A DNA stretch of 64,000 nt from JAGLWW01 sp964640225 (GCA_964640225.1 CAZXFI010000001.1:124001-188000); one strand, 5' to 3'; counted from the stretch's first letter, positions 16,561 through 24,586 are shown. Translations and numbers: made by a program. The notes: generated by a model not told the origin, from the letters alone.

Positions 16561-17697
16561 TTACACCCCCAATTCTTTATGTCCTCTTGGAAATGATGAA
16601 ACAGACCATATAAAATTAAGTTTGAGCAAACCATGTATCAGTCTTTCCCAACCCATACCGAATCCTGAAGTTGTTTCGTAGTTGGGCAAAGTTCTGGATA
16701 TCAAATAGGGTTCATAATCTTTTCTAGGTAGATTGAAAATTTCAGCTTTATACTCCAGCTCATTTACGGTTCTTACCCTCCGGCCACTGCCAATTATTTC
16801 CCTGTATCCCGGCCATATAACATCCGCATTCTGGGAAGTTTTTGGGTCTGAACCGTCTACAACAGCGTGATAAAATGAAACCTCTAGTAAAGGGAACTCC
16901 TTAATGGCTACGATAGACCCTAAAATTTCTGTAATCTTTACTTCTTCCCACGGACCAAAATATTTTAAAGTGAATTTTCTGTATTTTTCGTTTCCCGTAT
17001 GAGTATACAATAAATCCAATGCTTCCTTGAAAGTTATTTCCTTTATTTTATTCTTCTTCGACATTGACTTCAATTCAAGCAAATCTTCGTCTGTAATGAA
17101 ATACAAAAGATCGGGAGAATTTTTCTTTATACAGTCCTTTAGAAATTTAGACAAGAGACCCCACAGAATATCCATATTCTGGGACTGATTTACATTGCCT
17201 TCATATTCTATGTGATGGAATTCAGACAAATGCGTGGAATCTGCCCTTTCCTTTCTAAATGAATTGTAGATGGAAAAAACGTGGCTCAAATTTTTCTGAA
17301 GAAGAGTCAGCTCTAGATAAATTTGGGAAGATTCGGAAAGAAATACCTTATCGGGCAAGTCGAACCAGTTGAGAGTTATTGGGCAAGTGTCTGTAGTATA
17401 ATCTATTTTCTCCTTACCATAAACAGCGCCTGGAGACGATATCATTCTGGTTGTCAGCGGAAGTGGTACAAATGTAGCACCCATTCCATCGAAATACTCT
17501 ACCGACGAGATGAACAATCTACTGTTTATTCTGGATAAGTGTGACCACACCCCATTTTCTGGAAAATCTTTTACTCTTTTCAGAACTTCGCTTGAGGCCG
17601 GATACGAGTAATTTGAAACATTCTTTAGAGAATTAAAGATTTTATTTCCCCTGTAAGATATGGTACCGTCATTGTTTGCGGTGTACGGGCCTAACAT
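16561..17697 (-). CDS. AsnRS/AspRS-like class II synthetase paralog without anticodon domain
   Basis: The 378-residue protein carries a class IIb synthetase core. Motif 2 is recognisable as LSHVFSIYNSFRKE followed by HLSEFHHIEYEG, and motif 3 as SGFGMGWERLIHGLLKL ending in SSFPRG. The OB-fold anticodon-binding domain expected ahead of the core is absent; residues 1-100 match nothing I recognise. Archaeal AsnRS-related enzymes lacking this domain can act as asparagine synthetases, so it may adenylate Asp or Asn for a non-ribosomal use. It follows the ProRS-like gene by 20 nt. Codon use is much more A+T-rich than in the neighbouring pilus or rtcB genes. Confidence 0.75.
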   Translation of the reverse strand: MLGPYTANNDGTISYRGNKIFNSLKNVSNYSYPASSEVLKRVKDFPENGVWSHLSRINSRLFISSVEYFDGMGATFVPLPLTTRMISSPGAVYGKEKIDYTTDTCPITLNWFDLPDKVFLSESSQIYLELTLLQKNLSHVFSIYNSFRKERADSTHLSEFHHIEYEGNVNQSQNMDILWGLLSKFLKDCIKKNSPDLLYFITDEDLLELKSMSKKNKIKEITFKEALDLLYTHTGNEKYRKFTLKYFGPWEEVKITEILGSIVAIKEFPLLEVSFYHAVVDGSDPKTSQNADVIWPGYREIIGSGRRVRTVNELEYKAEIFNLPRKDYEPYLISRTLPNYETTSGFGMGWERLIHGLLKLNFIWSVSSFPRGHKELGV

Positions 17698-17717
17698 ACA
17701 ATGTGTTAATTTTTATA

Positions 17718-18944
17718 CTATAAATTTTCAATTTCAGATATTATGGCGCTTTCTGGAATAGTCTTGCTACTGTTTCCTTTTCTAAAAACGACAGAATTAG
17801 TCTCCAATTCCTTATCGCCAACTATAATCATTCTGGGAACTCCTATATCATCATATGTCTTGATTTTTTCTCCCATAGTTTTTTTTCTGTCTTCCCAAAC
17901 GACATCAAATCCGTTGTTTTTCATTTCTTGGTGTATCTCTCCGCATTTTTTTTCCTGGGCAATTGTATTGTTGACGGAAAACACTACAACGTCATAAGGC
18001 ACTAATTCATTTGGCCATTTTATACCAAATCCGCTTCTGTTTTGTTCAGCAACTGAATGTAATATTCTTGAGACACCTAAAGCATAAGTTCCGAGATGAA
18101 AGTAATTTTTGTTGAAATTGCTATCTTGAAACTGCGCGTTAAATTTAAGGGAATACCTGTCGTTCTCTTTCATTATACATCCAAGTTCTATTCCCTGAGA
18201 TATGATAAATTTTTCGTTGCATCCATCACAAAAGTTTTCGTCCCTGTAAATAATTTTCTTGCCGCAGTCGCAAGAACCTATTTTAGTATCTCCCTCGTCA
18301 GAAATCGATAGGAATGTTGTATAACCATCCCTTTTTTCAAGTGCTATTGTCTCCAAATCCAGACGAGAGAAAATTCTGTCGAATGTTTCAAAAAATAACG
18401 AAGAACTTTCGTCCAAACCTTCCTTACTTGAATCTATACTATAAGATTCCAGCATTCTAAAAACATTTGTCCTAACTATACCATGCTTCGCCCCCTTATC
18501 ATCTCTAAATTTGTCGGCAATCTGATAAAAACGGGTCGGCAACTGTTTATAAGAATGTATTAAATTTTTAGCAATCGTCGTGGCAACTTCTTCGTTTGTG
18601 GGAGATAGCACATATCTGGAATCTCCTATGCCATATCTACCTTTAGTAAAAATCATCGATTTATTGAATTGTTCGTCTCTGCCGCTTTTTTCCCAGTAGA
18701 AATAAGGTTGCAAAGGCGGTAAATATATTTCCTGTATATCACTCTTTCCCATCTCTTCCCTCATGATTTTTTCCAGTTTGTTGATTATTTTTTGCCCGAT
18801 TGGAAAATACGAATACATTTTATGGTCATCGAACGGGTAATTTATAATTGAAATTTTTTCTAAAAGTTCGTATGTAGACGGCTCTTTGATATCGTTTATT
18901 TTCTTCTCTGACCAGAGCATTCTCGATGCCCTCATATTTACCAT
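17718..18944 (-). CDS. Bacterial-type ProRS-like class II synthetase lacking the editing insertion
   Basis: The 408-residue protein aligns with bacterial ProRS: YFPIGQKIINKLEKIMREEM, motif 2 SYKQLPTRFYQIADKFRDD, motif 3 GTYALGVSRILHSVAEQN, and a C-terminal anticodon-binding domain (LVPYDVVVFSVN, VVWEDRKKTMGEKI). The roughly 180-residue INS editing domain is absent and a CDCGK/CDGC Cys cluster is present. Archaeal ProRSs are normally of the eukaryote-like type, so transfer is likely. A TATA-like stretch (18965-18972) about 24 nt before the ATG and no Shine-Dalgarno suggest a leaderless operon start. It may be an extra ProRS, a resistant copy, or an amino-acid-activating enzyme. Confidence 0.8.
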   Translation of the reverse strand: MVNMRASRMLWSEKKINDIKEPSTYELLEKISIINYPFDDHKMYSYFPIGQKIINKLEKIMREEMGKSDIQEIYLPPLQPYFYWEKSGRDEQFNKSMIFTKGRYGIGDSRYVLSPTNEEVATTIAKNLIHSYKQLPTRFYQIADKFRDDKGAKHGIVRTNVFRMLESYSIDSSKEGLDESSSLFFETFDRIFSRLDLETIALEKRDGYTTFLSISDEGDTKIGSCDCGKKIIYRDENFCDGCNEKFIISQGIELGCIMKENDRYSLKFNAQFQDSNFNKNYFHLGTYALGVSRILHSVAEQNRSGFGIKWPNELVPYDVVVFSVNNTIAQEKKCGEIHQEMKNNGFDVVWEDRKKTMGEKIKTYDDIGVPRMIIVGDKELETNSVVFRKGNSSKTIPESAIISEIENL

Positions 18945-18997
18945 ATAAAAATGATTACAAAATCTATTTATTCTTTAGAAATACTTTATTAGTATCG

Positions 18998-19065
18998 CGT
19001 GTGCCCGGCATTGAGATGCAAACGGGCGCAGGCTTTTTTCTGCGCTTAGTTTCATGTAGGTGATG
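18998..19065 (+). promoter_or_regulatory. Structured 5' leader of rtcB with two overlapping hairpins
   Basis: Upstream of rtcB a hairpin pairs GCCCG (19003-19007) with CGGGC (19023-19027), with GCAT/ATGC paired inside. A second pairs GCGCAG (19026-19031) with CTGCGC (19040-19045) around a T-rich loop. They share 19026-19027, so they compete at the base. The AGGTGAT Shine-Dalgarno follows. A TATA-like TACTTTATTA lies roughly 20-25 nt upstream. A regulatory role is inferred. Confidence 0.45.
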
Positions 19066-19068
19066 TTT

Positions 19069-20514
19069 ATGAAAGACAAGATGGAAAAAATCAGCGAAGT
19101 CAAGTGGAGAATCCCCAAGAGCTTCAGGAAGGAAATGCGGACCGACTGCATGGTTTACGGGAACGAATACGTAATAAAGCAGGTGGAGGAGGACGCGCTC
19201 CGCCAGCTGACAAACGTGGCCTGCCTTCCCGGGGTAGTTGAGCCCGTGATAGGTGCCCCGGACATACACTTCGGCTACGGCCTTCCCATGGGGGCCGTGG
19301 GGGCCTTTGACAAGGACGAGGGAGTTATATCTGCCGGATGCACGGGGTTTGACATAAACTGCGGCATTCGCATGATTAAAACAAACCTCACCAAAGATGA
19401 GGTCCGGAAAAGGATACGCATACTTATAGACGTCCTGTTCCGCAACGTGCCATGCGGAGTCGGGGCAAAGGGAAAGCTCCGCCTCAATTACGACCAGCTG
19501 GAAGAGGTGCTTACCCGGGGTGCCGGGTGGGCCCTGGACAACGGCTACGCGGTAGAGGAGGACCTGGAGCACATGGAGGAGAACGGGTGCATGGAAGGGG
19601 CCGACCCGGAGAAGGTAAGCGACTCCGCCATGAAAAGGGGGCTACCGCAACTGGGAACCTTGGGCGCGGGAAACCACTTCCTTGAGGTACAGGCCGTGGA
19701 CGAAATCTTCGACGAAGAGACTGCCAGGGCCTTCGGCCTGGAAAATCCCGGGCAAGTCGTTATTATGCTCCACTGCGGCTCGCGCGGCTTCGGCCACCAG
19801 GTGGCCTCGGACTACCTGAAGGTTCACGAGAAGGCCGCCAAAAAGTACAAAATCTGGCTGCCGGACCCCCAGCTCGTGTGCGCCCCCACCACCTCAGAGG
19901 AGGGCCAGGACTACTATTCCGCTATGAAATGCGCCGTGAACTACGCCTTCACCAACAGGACCGTGATGACCAAGTGGATAAGGGACTCATTTGAGGAGGT
20001 TTTTGACCGGGAGTGGGAGGACATGGACATGCGCACGATTTACGACGTGTGCCACAATATATGCAAGAAAGAGAAGCACAAAATTGAGGGCAAGGAAAAG
20101 GAGCTTTACGTTCACAGGAAGGGTTCAACCCGCGCACTTCCTCCGGGCCACCCGCTGAACCCGAAGTCCTACGCAAAAACGGGACACCCGGTGCTTATAG
20201 CGGGCTCAATGGGCACCGCATCCTACATACTCGTGGGAAGCAACAAGTCCGAGGAAAGTTTTTACAGCACGTGCCACGGCGCGGGCCGCGTCATGTCAAG
20301 GCACCAGGCCCTCAAAACGTTTTTCGGGGAAAAGGTAAAGCAGGAGCTCATGGACAAGCAGAAGATTTACGCAAAGGCCACCCACGGCAAGGTCCTCTCC
20401 GAGGAGGCCCCCGGCGTTTACAAGAACATAGACCAGGTGATAGAGTCTGTGCACCAAGCCGGAATCTCCCTGAAGGTGGCCAGGATGGTACCCTTGGGAG
20501 TGGCCAAGGGATAA
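19069..20514 (+). CDS. rtcB: RNA-splicing ligase RtcB
   Basis: The 481-residue protein is RtcB, which joins 2',3'-cyclic-phosphate and 5'-OH tRNA exon ends using GTP and Mn2+. Seen: CLPGVVEPVIGAPDIHFGYG near the start, GCTGFDINCGIRM with the metal-binding cysteine, GAGNHFLEVQ, LHCGSRGFGHQ, and the C-terminal CHGAGRVMSR with the guanylylated histidine region. I start at the ATG four bases after AGGTGAT. It is G+C-rich, unlike the cassettes on both sides. Substrates in this window include tRNA-His with two introns, tRNA-Ala and probably the rRNA introns. Confidence 0.95.
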   Translation: MKDKMEKISEVKWRIPKSFRKEMRTDCMVYGNEYVIKQVEEDALRQLTNVACLPGVVEPVIGAPDIHFGYGLPMGAVGAFDKDEGVISAGCTGFDINCGIRMIKTNLTKDEVRKRIRILIDVLFRNVPCGVGAKGKLRLNYDQLEEVLTRGAGWALDNGYAVEEDLEHMEENGCMEGADPEKVSDSAMKRGLPQLGTLGAGNHFLEVQAVDEIFDEETARAFGLENPGQVVIMLHCGSRGFGHQVASDYLKVHEKAAKKYKIWLPDPQLVCAPTTSEEGQDYYSAMKCAVNYAFTNRTVMTKWIRDSFEEVFDREWEDMDMRTIYDVCHNICKKEKHKIEGKEKELYVHRKGSTRALPPGHPLNPKSYAKTGHPVLIAGSMGTASYILVGSNKSEESFYSTCHGAGRVMSRHQALKTFFGEKVKQELMDKQKIYAKATHGKVLSEEAPGVYKNIDQVIESVHQAGISLKVARMVPLGVAKG

Positions 20515-20607
20515 ATAAGAAACGTGTTTAAACTTACTTAAATAAAAGATTAATAGAAACGAACAATTATTTAAGTTTTATAATTTATTATTAAACGAGG
20601 TGGTTTT

Positions 20608-20730
20608 ATTAACGACCCGAGTTATTCATATCAGTTAAATAAAAGAAATGGAAAAGACGTAATGAAAATTTACGGCTCCTTTGAGGGGGGATTTGACGGT
20701 TGTGGAAGCCATACACATGGATTTAGTTAG
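20608..20730 (+). CDS. Putative RiPP precursor peptide, ATT start
   Basis: A 40-residue reading frame begins with ATT at 20608, three bases after a GAGGTGGT Shine-Dalgarno, and ends 18 nt before a radical SAM/SPASM gene. The first half is charged (NDPSYSYQLNKRNGKDVMKI). The second half is GSFEGGFDGCGSHTHGFS: glycine-rich, one Cys, two His, three Phe, and a Gly-Gly pair that could be a leader cleavage site. Small size, composition and adjacency are typical of RiPP precursors. A shorter start at the internal ATG (20662) would leave only 22 residues and has a poor Shine-Dalgarno. No homolog is recognised. Confidence 0.65.
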   Translation: MNDPSYSYQLNKRNGKDVMKIYGSFEGGFDGCGSHTHGFS

Positions 20731-20748
20731 TTATTTTAAAGTGAACTT

Positions 20749-22089
20749 ATGAATAGTCCGTGGTTTGAAAAAAAATATTCCAAATTAGTTGAAAATGTAA
20801 TTCCATTAATATTAAAAGTGAAAAATAAAGATTATAGAGTTTTTTTGGATTCAAGTACAGGAGCTTGGGTTTATTCCTCTTTGAATAAAAATAAAGACAA
20901 TTTTACTGAAGCTGAAAAGGAATTTTTGTATAAAAGAGGTATGGTAAAAGATAAAGAAGGTAATTATGTAGAAATAGAAAGACCTAAAATACAAAAATGC
21001 TCTCCTTCCAGCTTTGTACTGAACCTTACTTTAAATTGTAACTTAAGTTGCAAATATTGTTTTGCTGAAGCTTCAACCGATTTTAAAAAACCGAATATTA
21101 TTAAAGAAGATGTAATAAAAAGAACCGTGGATGAGATTTCAAAGGTACCGCATAAAAGAGTTAGGTTAGAATTTCAAGGAGGGGAGCCGCTAATCGCAAA
21201 GGATAGTCTCTTTTTTGCATTAAATTACGCAAAAGAAAAAATAAAAAGCAAATCTATAACGTTCGGAATGGAAACTAATGGTACATTAATTGATGAAGAA
21301 ACTGTTAAATTATTAGAAAAATTTAATTTTACAATTGGTATAAGTATAGATGGTCCTGAGAAAATTCATGACCTAGCCCGTGTATACCCCAACGGAAAGG
21401 GTAGCTTTCAAGAAACAGAAGCTGGATTAGATTTACTTATAAAATCAAAAAAACTCAAAGAAAAACTAGGTTCTATAGTAGTAGTAGGTAAACATAATTG
21501 TAATAGACCAAAGGAAGTTGTTGAATATTTTAATAAAAAAAATATTACATTTAAACCCATACCCGCTAATCCTGCCGGTAGAGCAACAGAAAATATTGTA
21601 GCTACTTCAGAAGAATATTATAACTTTTTTATAAAAGCGTATGAATATAGTGAAAAATTAAAATTAAAAAATATAATGTCTTATGTTTTCAATATGAATG
21701 TTTATACTCCCTTAAGGGACTATATATGCCTAAGGTCTCCTTGTGGTATGGGTAATGAGATAATATCAATAAATCCCGATGGTTCTGTAAGACCTTGTGA
21801 TGGATTTAAATCAAACCCTGAATTTGAAATTGGTAATATTTTAAATGAAGACCTCTCTGATATATACTCTAAAGAAAAAACCAAAAAATTATCTTCTAGA
21901 AGTTTTAAAGATATAGAAAAATGCTCAAAATGTAATTTCAAAGGAATGTGTGGTCCTTGTGCGTATGCTTCTTATGGTCTTTTTGGAAGTATATACAGAG
22001 AAGATCCAAAATGTCTAGCCAAAAGAAAAATTTTCATATATTTAATGAAAAGATATATAGAAAGGTCAGAAAATAAAAAACGTGATTAA
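20749..22089 (+). CDS. Radical SAM/SPASM peptide maturase
   Basis: The 446-residue enzyme has the radical SAM cluster CNLSCKYC (Cys 97, 101, 104) and GGEP at 144-147. It has a SPASM domain with Cys 327, 332 and 350 (INPDGSVRPC), then CSKCNFKGMCGPC (392-404) and Cys 422, ligands for auxiliary Fe-S clusters. Residues 1-85 resemble the N-terminal peptide-engaging region of such maturases. SPASM enzymes install thioether, C-C or other crosslinks in ribosomal peptides; the adjacent 40-residue peptide is the obvious substrate. The gene is strongly A+T-rich. It begins 18 nt after the peptide and abuts the HAD gene. Confidence 0.88.
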   Translation: MNSPWFEKKYSKLVENVIPLILKVKNKDYRVFLDSSTGAWVYSSLNKNKDNFTEAEKEFLYKRGMVKDKEGNYVEIERPKIQKCSPSSFVLNLTLNCNLSCKYCFAEASTDFKKPNIIKEDVIKRTVDEISKVPHKRVRLEFQGGEPLIAKDSLFFALNYAKEKIKSKSITFGMETNGTLIDEETVKLLEKFNFTIGISIDGPEKIHDLARVYPNGKGSFQETEAGLDLLIKSKKLKEKLGSIVVVGKHNCNRPKEVVEYFNKKNITFKPIPANPAGRATENIVATSEEYYNFFIKAYEYSEKLKLKNIMSYVFNMNVYTPLRDYICLRSPCGMGNEIISINPDGSVRPCDGFKSNPEFEIGNILNEDLSDIYSKEKTKKLSSRSFKDIEKCSKCNFKGMCGPCAYASYGLFGSIYREDPKCLAKRKIFIYLMKRYIERSENKKRD

Positions 22090-22653
22090 ATGAAGAACAC
22101 TATTATTTTTGATATGAACTCTACACTTGATAATGATTCAGAAATGGAGATAAATATAATATCAGAAATCATAAAAAATAAAAATCCAATGAAAATATAT
22201 GTTGAATTGGTTAGGAACGATTTAAAGCATCCCGACTGGGACTACAAGGAAATAGTTGAAAAAACCTTTGAAAAATACGTTGAAGACCCTCAAAAATCCG
22301 CTGAATTTTTCATAAAAAACAAGAAAGTGCGTGTGAGAAAATTCTTTGTTGACTTTATTAATGAAAATTTTAAAAAATACAGATTTTTTGTGGTGTCAAA
22401 AGAAAACGAGGAATTGGTGAAAGCAAAGCTTAAAGAGGCCGATTTACTGGACAAATTTGAGGGTGTATTTAGAATACAGAAGCCTTCTGTGGAAGGACTT
22501 GAAAAAATACTTTTGAAAAACAATATAAAACCAAGTGAATGTACGTTCGTTGGGGATGACCCGCTGTTGGATTTATTGCCTGCCAAAGCCCTCGGGATGA
22601 AAACCGTTCTCGTAAATTCTTTCGTTGATGAAACATGGAAAATAGAAAAATAA
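22090..22653 (+). CDS. HAD-superfamily protein with altered catalytic motif
   Basis: The 187-residue protein starts directly after the radical SAM stop codon. HAD features are motif I IIFDMNSTLDN, a motif III lysine in QKPSVEGL, and motif IV FVGDDPLLDLLPAKALGMKTV. In motif I the usual second aspartate (DxDxT) is Asn10, which removes the general acid/base of HAD phosphatases. It may be a weak phosphatase, a different HAD chemistry, or a binding protein. Being cotranscribed suggests a role in the peptide pathway, but none is established. Confidence 0.7.
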   Translation: MKNTIIFDMNSTLDNDSEMEINIISEIIKNKNPMKIYVELVRNDLKHPDWDYKEIVEKTFEKYVEDPQKSAEFFIKNKKVRVRKFFVDFINENFKKYRFFVVSKENEELVKAKLKEADLLDKFEGVFRIQKPSVEGLEKILLKNNIKPSECTFVGDDPLLDLLPAKALGMKTVLVNSFVDETWKIEK

Positions 22654-23207
22654 TAATTGAAAAAATCTATACTAATAAATTAAATACATTTATTAAAGGA
22701 GATATTTTTTCTGGAAAAACTTATTTTTTATCTGAAATACTAGATTATATTCAAGATAAAAAAGAAAGGGTTTTTTATATTGATACTACAACGGAGGAAA
22801 ATGAAAAATCTCTGATTAACCAGAGGGAATTAAAATCCTTAAAAATAACTGATAAAATAAAAGAAAGTGAAATTCTCAACAACATTAACTCAAACTTTAT
22901 AGACATTTCATATAATCTAGAAAGAAATTTGGAGTTTTTAGAAAAGGGTGATAATGAAAATGCAGAAAAATATAGAAAAAAACAAAAAACTATTTTAAAC
23001 AATTTAATTTCAATTTTTAATAATCAAGAAAATTTATTTCTATTGTTTGATGAAGTAGATATATCACCATATGATTTATCAAATAAAAATGTGTATATCG
23101 CTACTGGGCATAAGGAAACGGAAAATGAAAAATTTGATATAACATTGGAGCTAGAAAAAACGAAAATAGTTAATGTAAACCAAAATGGTTTGAAGAATCT
23201 CGCCTGA
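22635..23207 (+). CDS. Small P-loop ATPase-like protein
   Basis: The 190-residue protein has a Walker A GDIFSGKT (22-29) and a Walker B-like LFLLFDEVD (134-142). Its middle is charged and probably coiled coil (residues 65-125). It overlaps the HAD gene by 19 nt, so the two are coupled. The fold resembles a small AAA/STAND-like nucleotide switch, but it lacks recognisable sensor motifs and I do not know its function. It ends the A+T-rich cassette. Confidence 0.65.
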   Translation: MENRKIIIEKIYTNKLNTFIKGDIFSGKTYFLSEILDYIQDKKERVFYIDTTTEENEKSLINQRELKSLKITDKIKESEILNNINSNFIDISYNLERNLEFLEKGDNENAEKYRKKQKTILNNLISIFNNQENLFLLFDEVDISPYDLSNKNVYIATGHKETENEKFDITLELEKTKIVNVNQNGLKNLA

Positions 23208-23347
23208 AGTCCTCATCCGTTGCCGGCCTCATCACTAATCAGATGGTCTTTTGCACGTAGAACCAGTTTTGGCGTCCCCCTAAACCACGATGCCTCTAGA
23301 TAAAATCAGTTTCTGCTAAGGTTTAGAGTCTTAAAATCAATTTAGAA
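23208..23347. ncRNA. Intergenic stretch with possible structured RNA
   Basis: This gap is more G+C-rich than the A+T-rich genes before it. On the minus strand CTCTAAACC can pair with GGTTTAGGG around a 33-nt loop, and CTGA-TTA-GTGATGA resembles adjacent D'/C' boxes of a C/D guide RNA. The outer C and D boxes are not convincing. It may be a decayed or unfamiliar RNA. Confidence 0.25.
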
Positions 23348-24104
23348 CTATATCTCTATTTCCAAACCGTCATAAGCCACTTCAAAATTGCCCATTTTCC
23401 TGACTTTCTTTCGCAAATCCGCGTGCCTTTGGTGGTGATTCAAGTGGGTGAGATATGTTTTCCCGGCCCCTATTTCCTTCGCGAATTTAACAGAATTTTT
23501 CACCGAGAAATGCCCTTTTGAATTTCCTTTGTAAAAATCCTTTGTGGAATCTATTATCAGTATGTCCGATTTTTCTATCTTATTCCTTTGCTTCACGCCG
23601 CAACAATCTGGGGCGTAGACAACTTTCTTTCCTTTCACCTTGAATATGAAACCCAATGTAAAAATTGAATGCTCCGCGGCAAAATAATCTATTTCCAGAC
23701 CGCCTATCCTCAGGTTTCTCCTGATGGGCTTGAACTTCAAGACTTTGTCAAACGTCCAGGGATATTTCCCCTTCACCACCCGGAATATCCTTCTCTTTGT
23801 ATACAAATCAATCCTTTTTTTTGTTTATTTTATATATCTCATTAAGGTCGTCCAGCCCTCCTATGTGGTCTTCGTGTGCATGCGTTATAAGAATGGCGTC
23901 TATCCTGGTCAGGTTTTCCTTGAGGGCCTGCTGGTGAAAATCCGGAGAAACGTCAACCAGTATGTTCTTTCCTTTGTTCTTTATCAGCAGGGAAGGCCGG
24001 GTTCTTGTGTCTTTTCTGTCCTTGCTTTTGCAAACCCTGCATTTGCACCCTATTCTTGGCAACGGCCATGCAGAACTTGTTCCCAGGAATTTTATTTTGG
24101 CCAT
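23348..24104 (-). pseudogene. Metallo-beta-lactamase-fold hydrolase split by a frameshift
   Basis: Two adjacent frames make one PhnP-like MBL hydrolase. The first (24104-23808) has IKFLGTSSAWPLPRIGCKCR, the zinc motif THAHEDHIGGLDDL, and stops at KINKKKD. The second (23806-23348) continues with APDCCG, IIDSTKD and THLNHHQRHADL, supplying the remaining metal ligands. The break lies at a run of eight A residues in the coding strand (23817-23824); removing one A fuses the halves in frame. Sequencing error, recent decay, or slippage at the A8 tract are all possible. I take the ATG at 24104 with a TATA-like stretch ahead of it. Confidence 0.75.
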
Positions 24105-24154
24105 ATTCAATTATTTTATACCAATAGTATAAAAACAGTCTCTTCAACGGAAAA

Positions 24155-24586
24155 TTAGTATATTTTCTCAATTCTACAATTACCAAGATAACTCATCAAA
24201 CCAGAATAATTATCAGTATAGACATATGATTGTGGCGGAGTAAAATTAAATTCCGACTTTAATTTGCTCAAGGGTATTCCCTGCTCTAATTTATAAAGGT
24301 GATTTATTGGAAAAGCGTATTTAGATACTTTTAAACCATTATTAAATTCATAATTTCCTATTCCATTTTCTGGAATCTTTCCCGGATATTTAATTGGGTT
24401 TCCAATCTCAATAATATATTGTAATTCACATATCGGTTGTGTAACGTATATTAAAATTTGTTTTATCGGGTCTTTGGGTACATACTTTCTAAATTCATAT
24501 GTTTTTTTTCTTGTTGATATTAAATTTGCAAACTTGGGTTTCAAACTTAAAATTATTTTCCTTCTTTTTTGTTCAATCATTTTCAA
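24155..24586 (-). CDS. ASCH-like (PUA-fold) protein
   Basis: The 143-residue protein opens with IILSLKPKFANLISTRKKTYEFRKYVP followed by IKQILIYVTQPI, the pattern of ASCH domains, which bind RNA or modified nucleosides and occur in toxin-antitoxin-like and regulatory proteins. It overlaps the end of the class I synthetase-like gene by 14 nt, so the two are coupled. Both are A+T-rich. A nucleotide or tRNA-related role is inferred. Confidence 0.65.
   Translation of the reverse strand: MKMIEQKRRKIILSLKPKFANLISTRKKTYEFRKYVPKDPIKQILIYVTQPICELQYIIEIGNPIKYPGKIPENGIGNYEFNNGLKVSKYAFPINHLYKLEQGIPLSKLKSEFNFTPPQSYVYTDNYSGLMSYLGNCRIEKIY

Noticed and set aside
20662..20730. Internal ATG as the start of the RiPP precursor
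   Set aside because: It would leave 22 residues with a weak Shine-Dalgarno, whereas the ATT at 20608 has a strong one at the normal distance.
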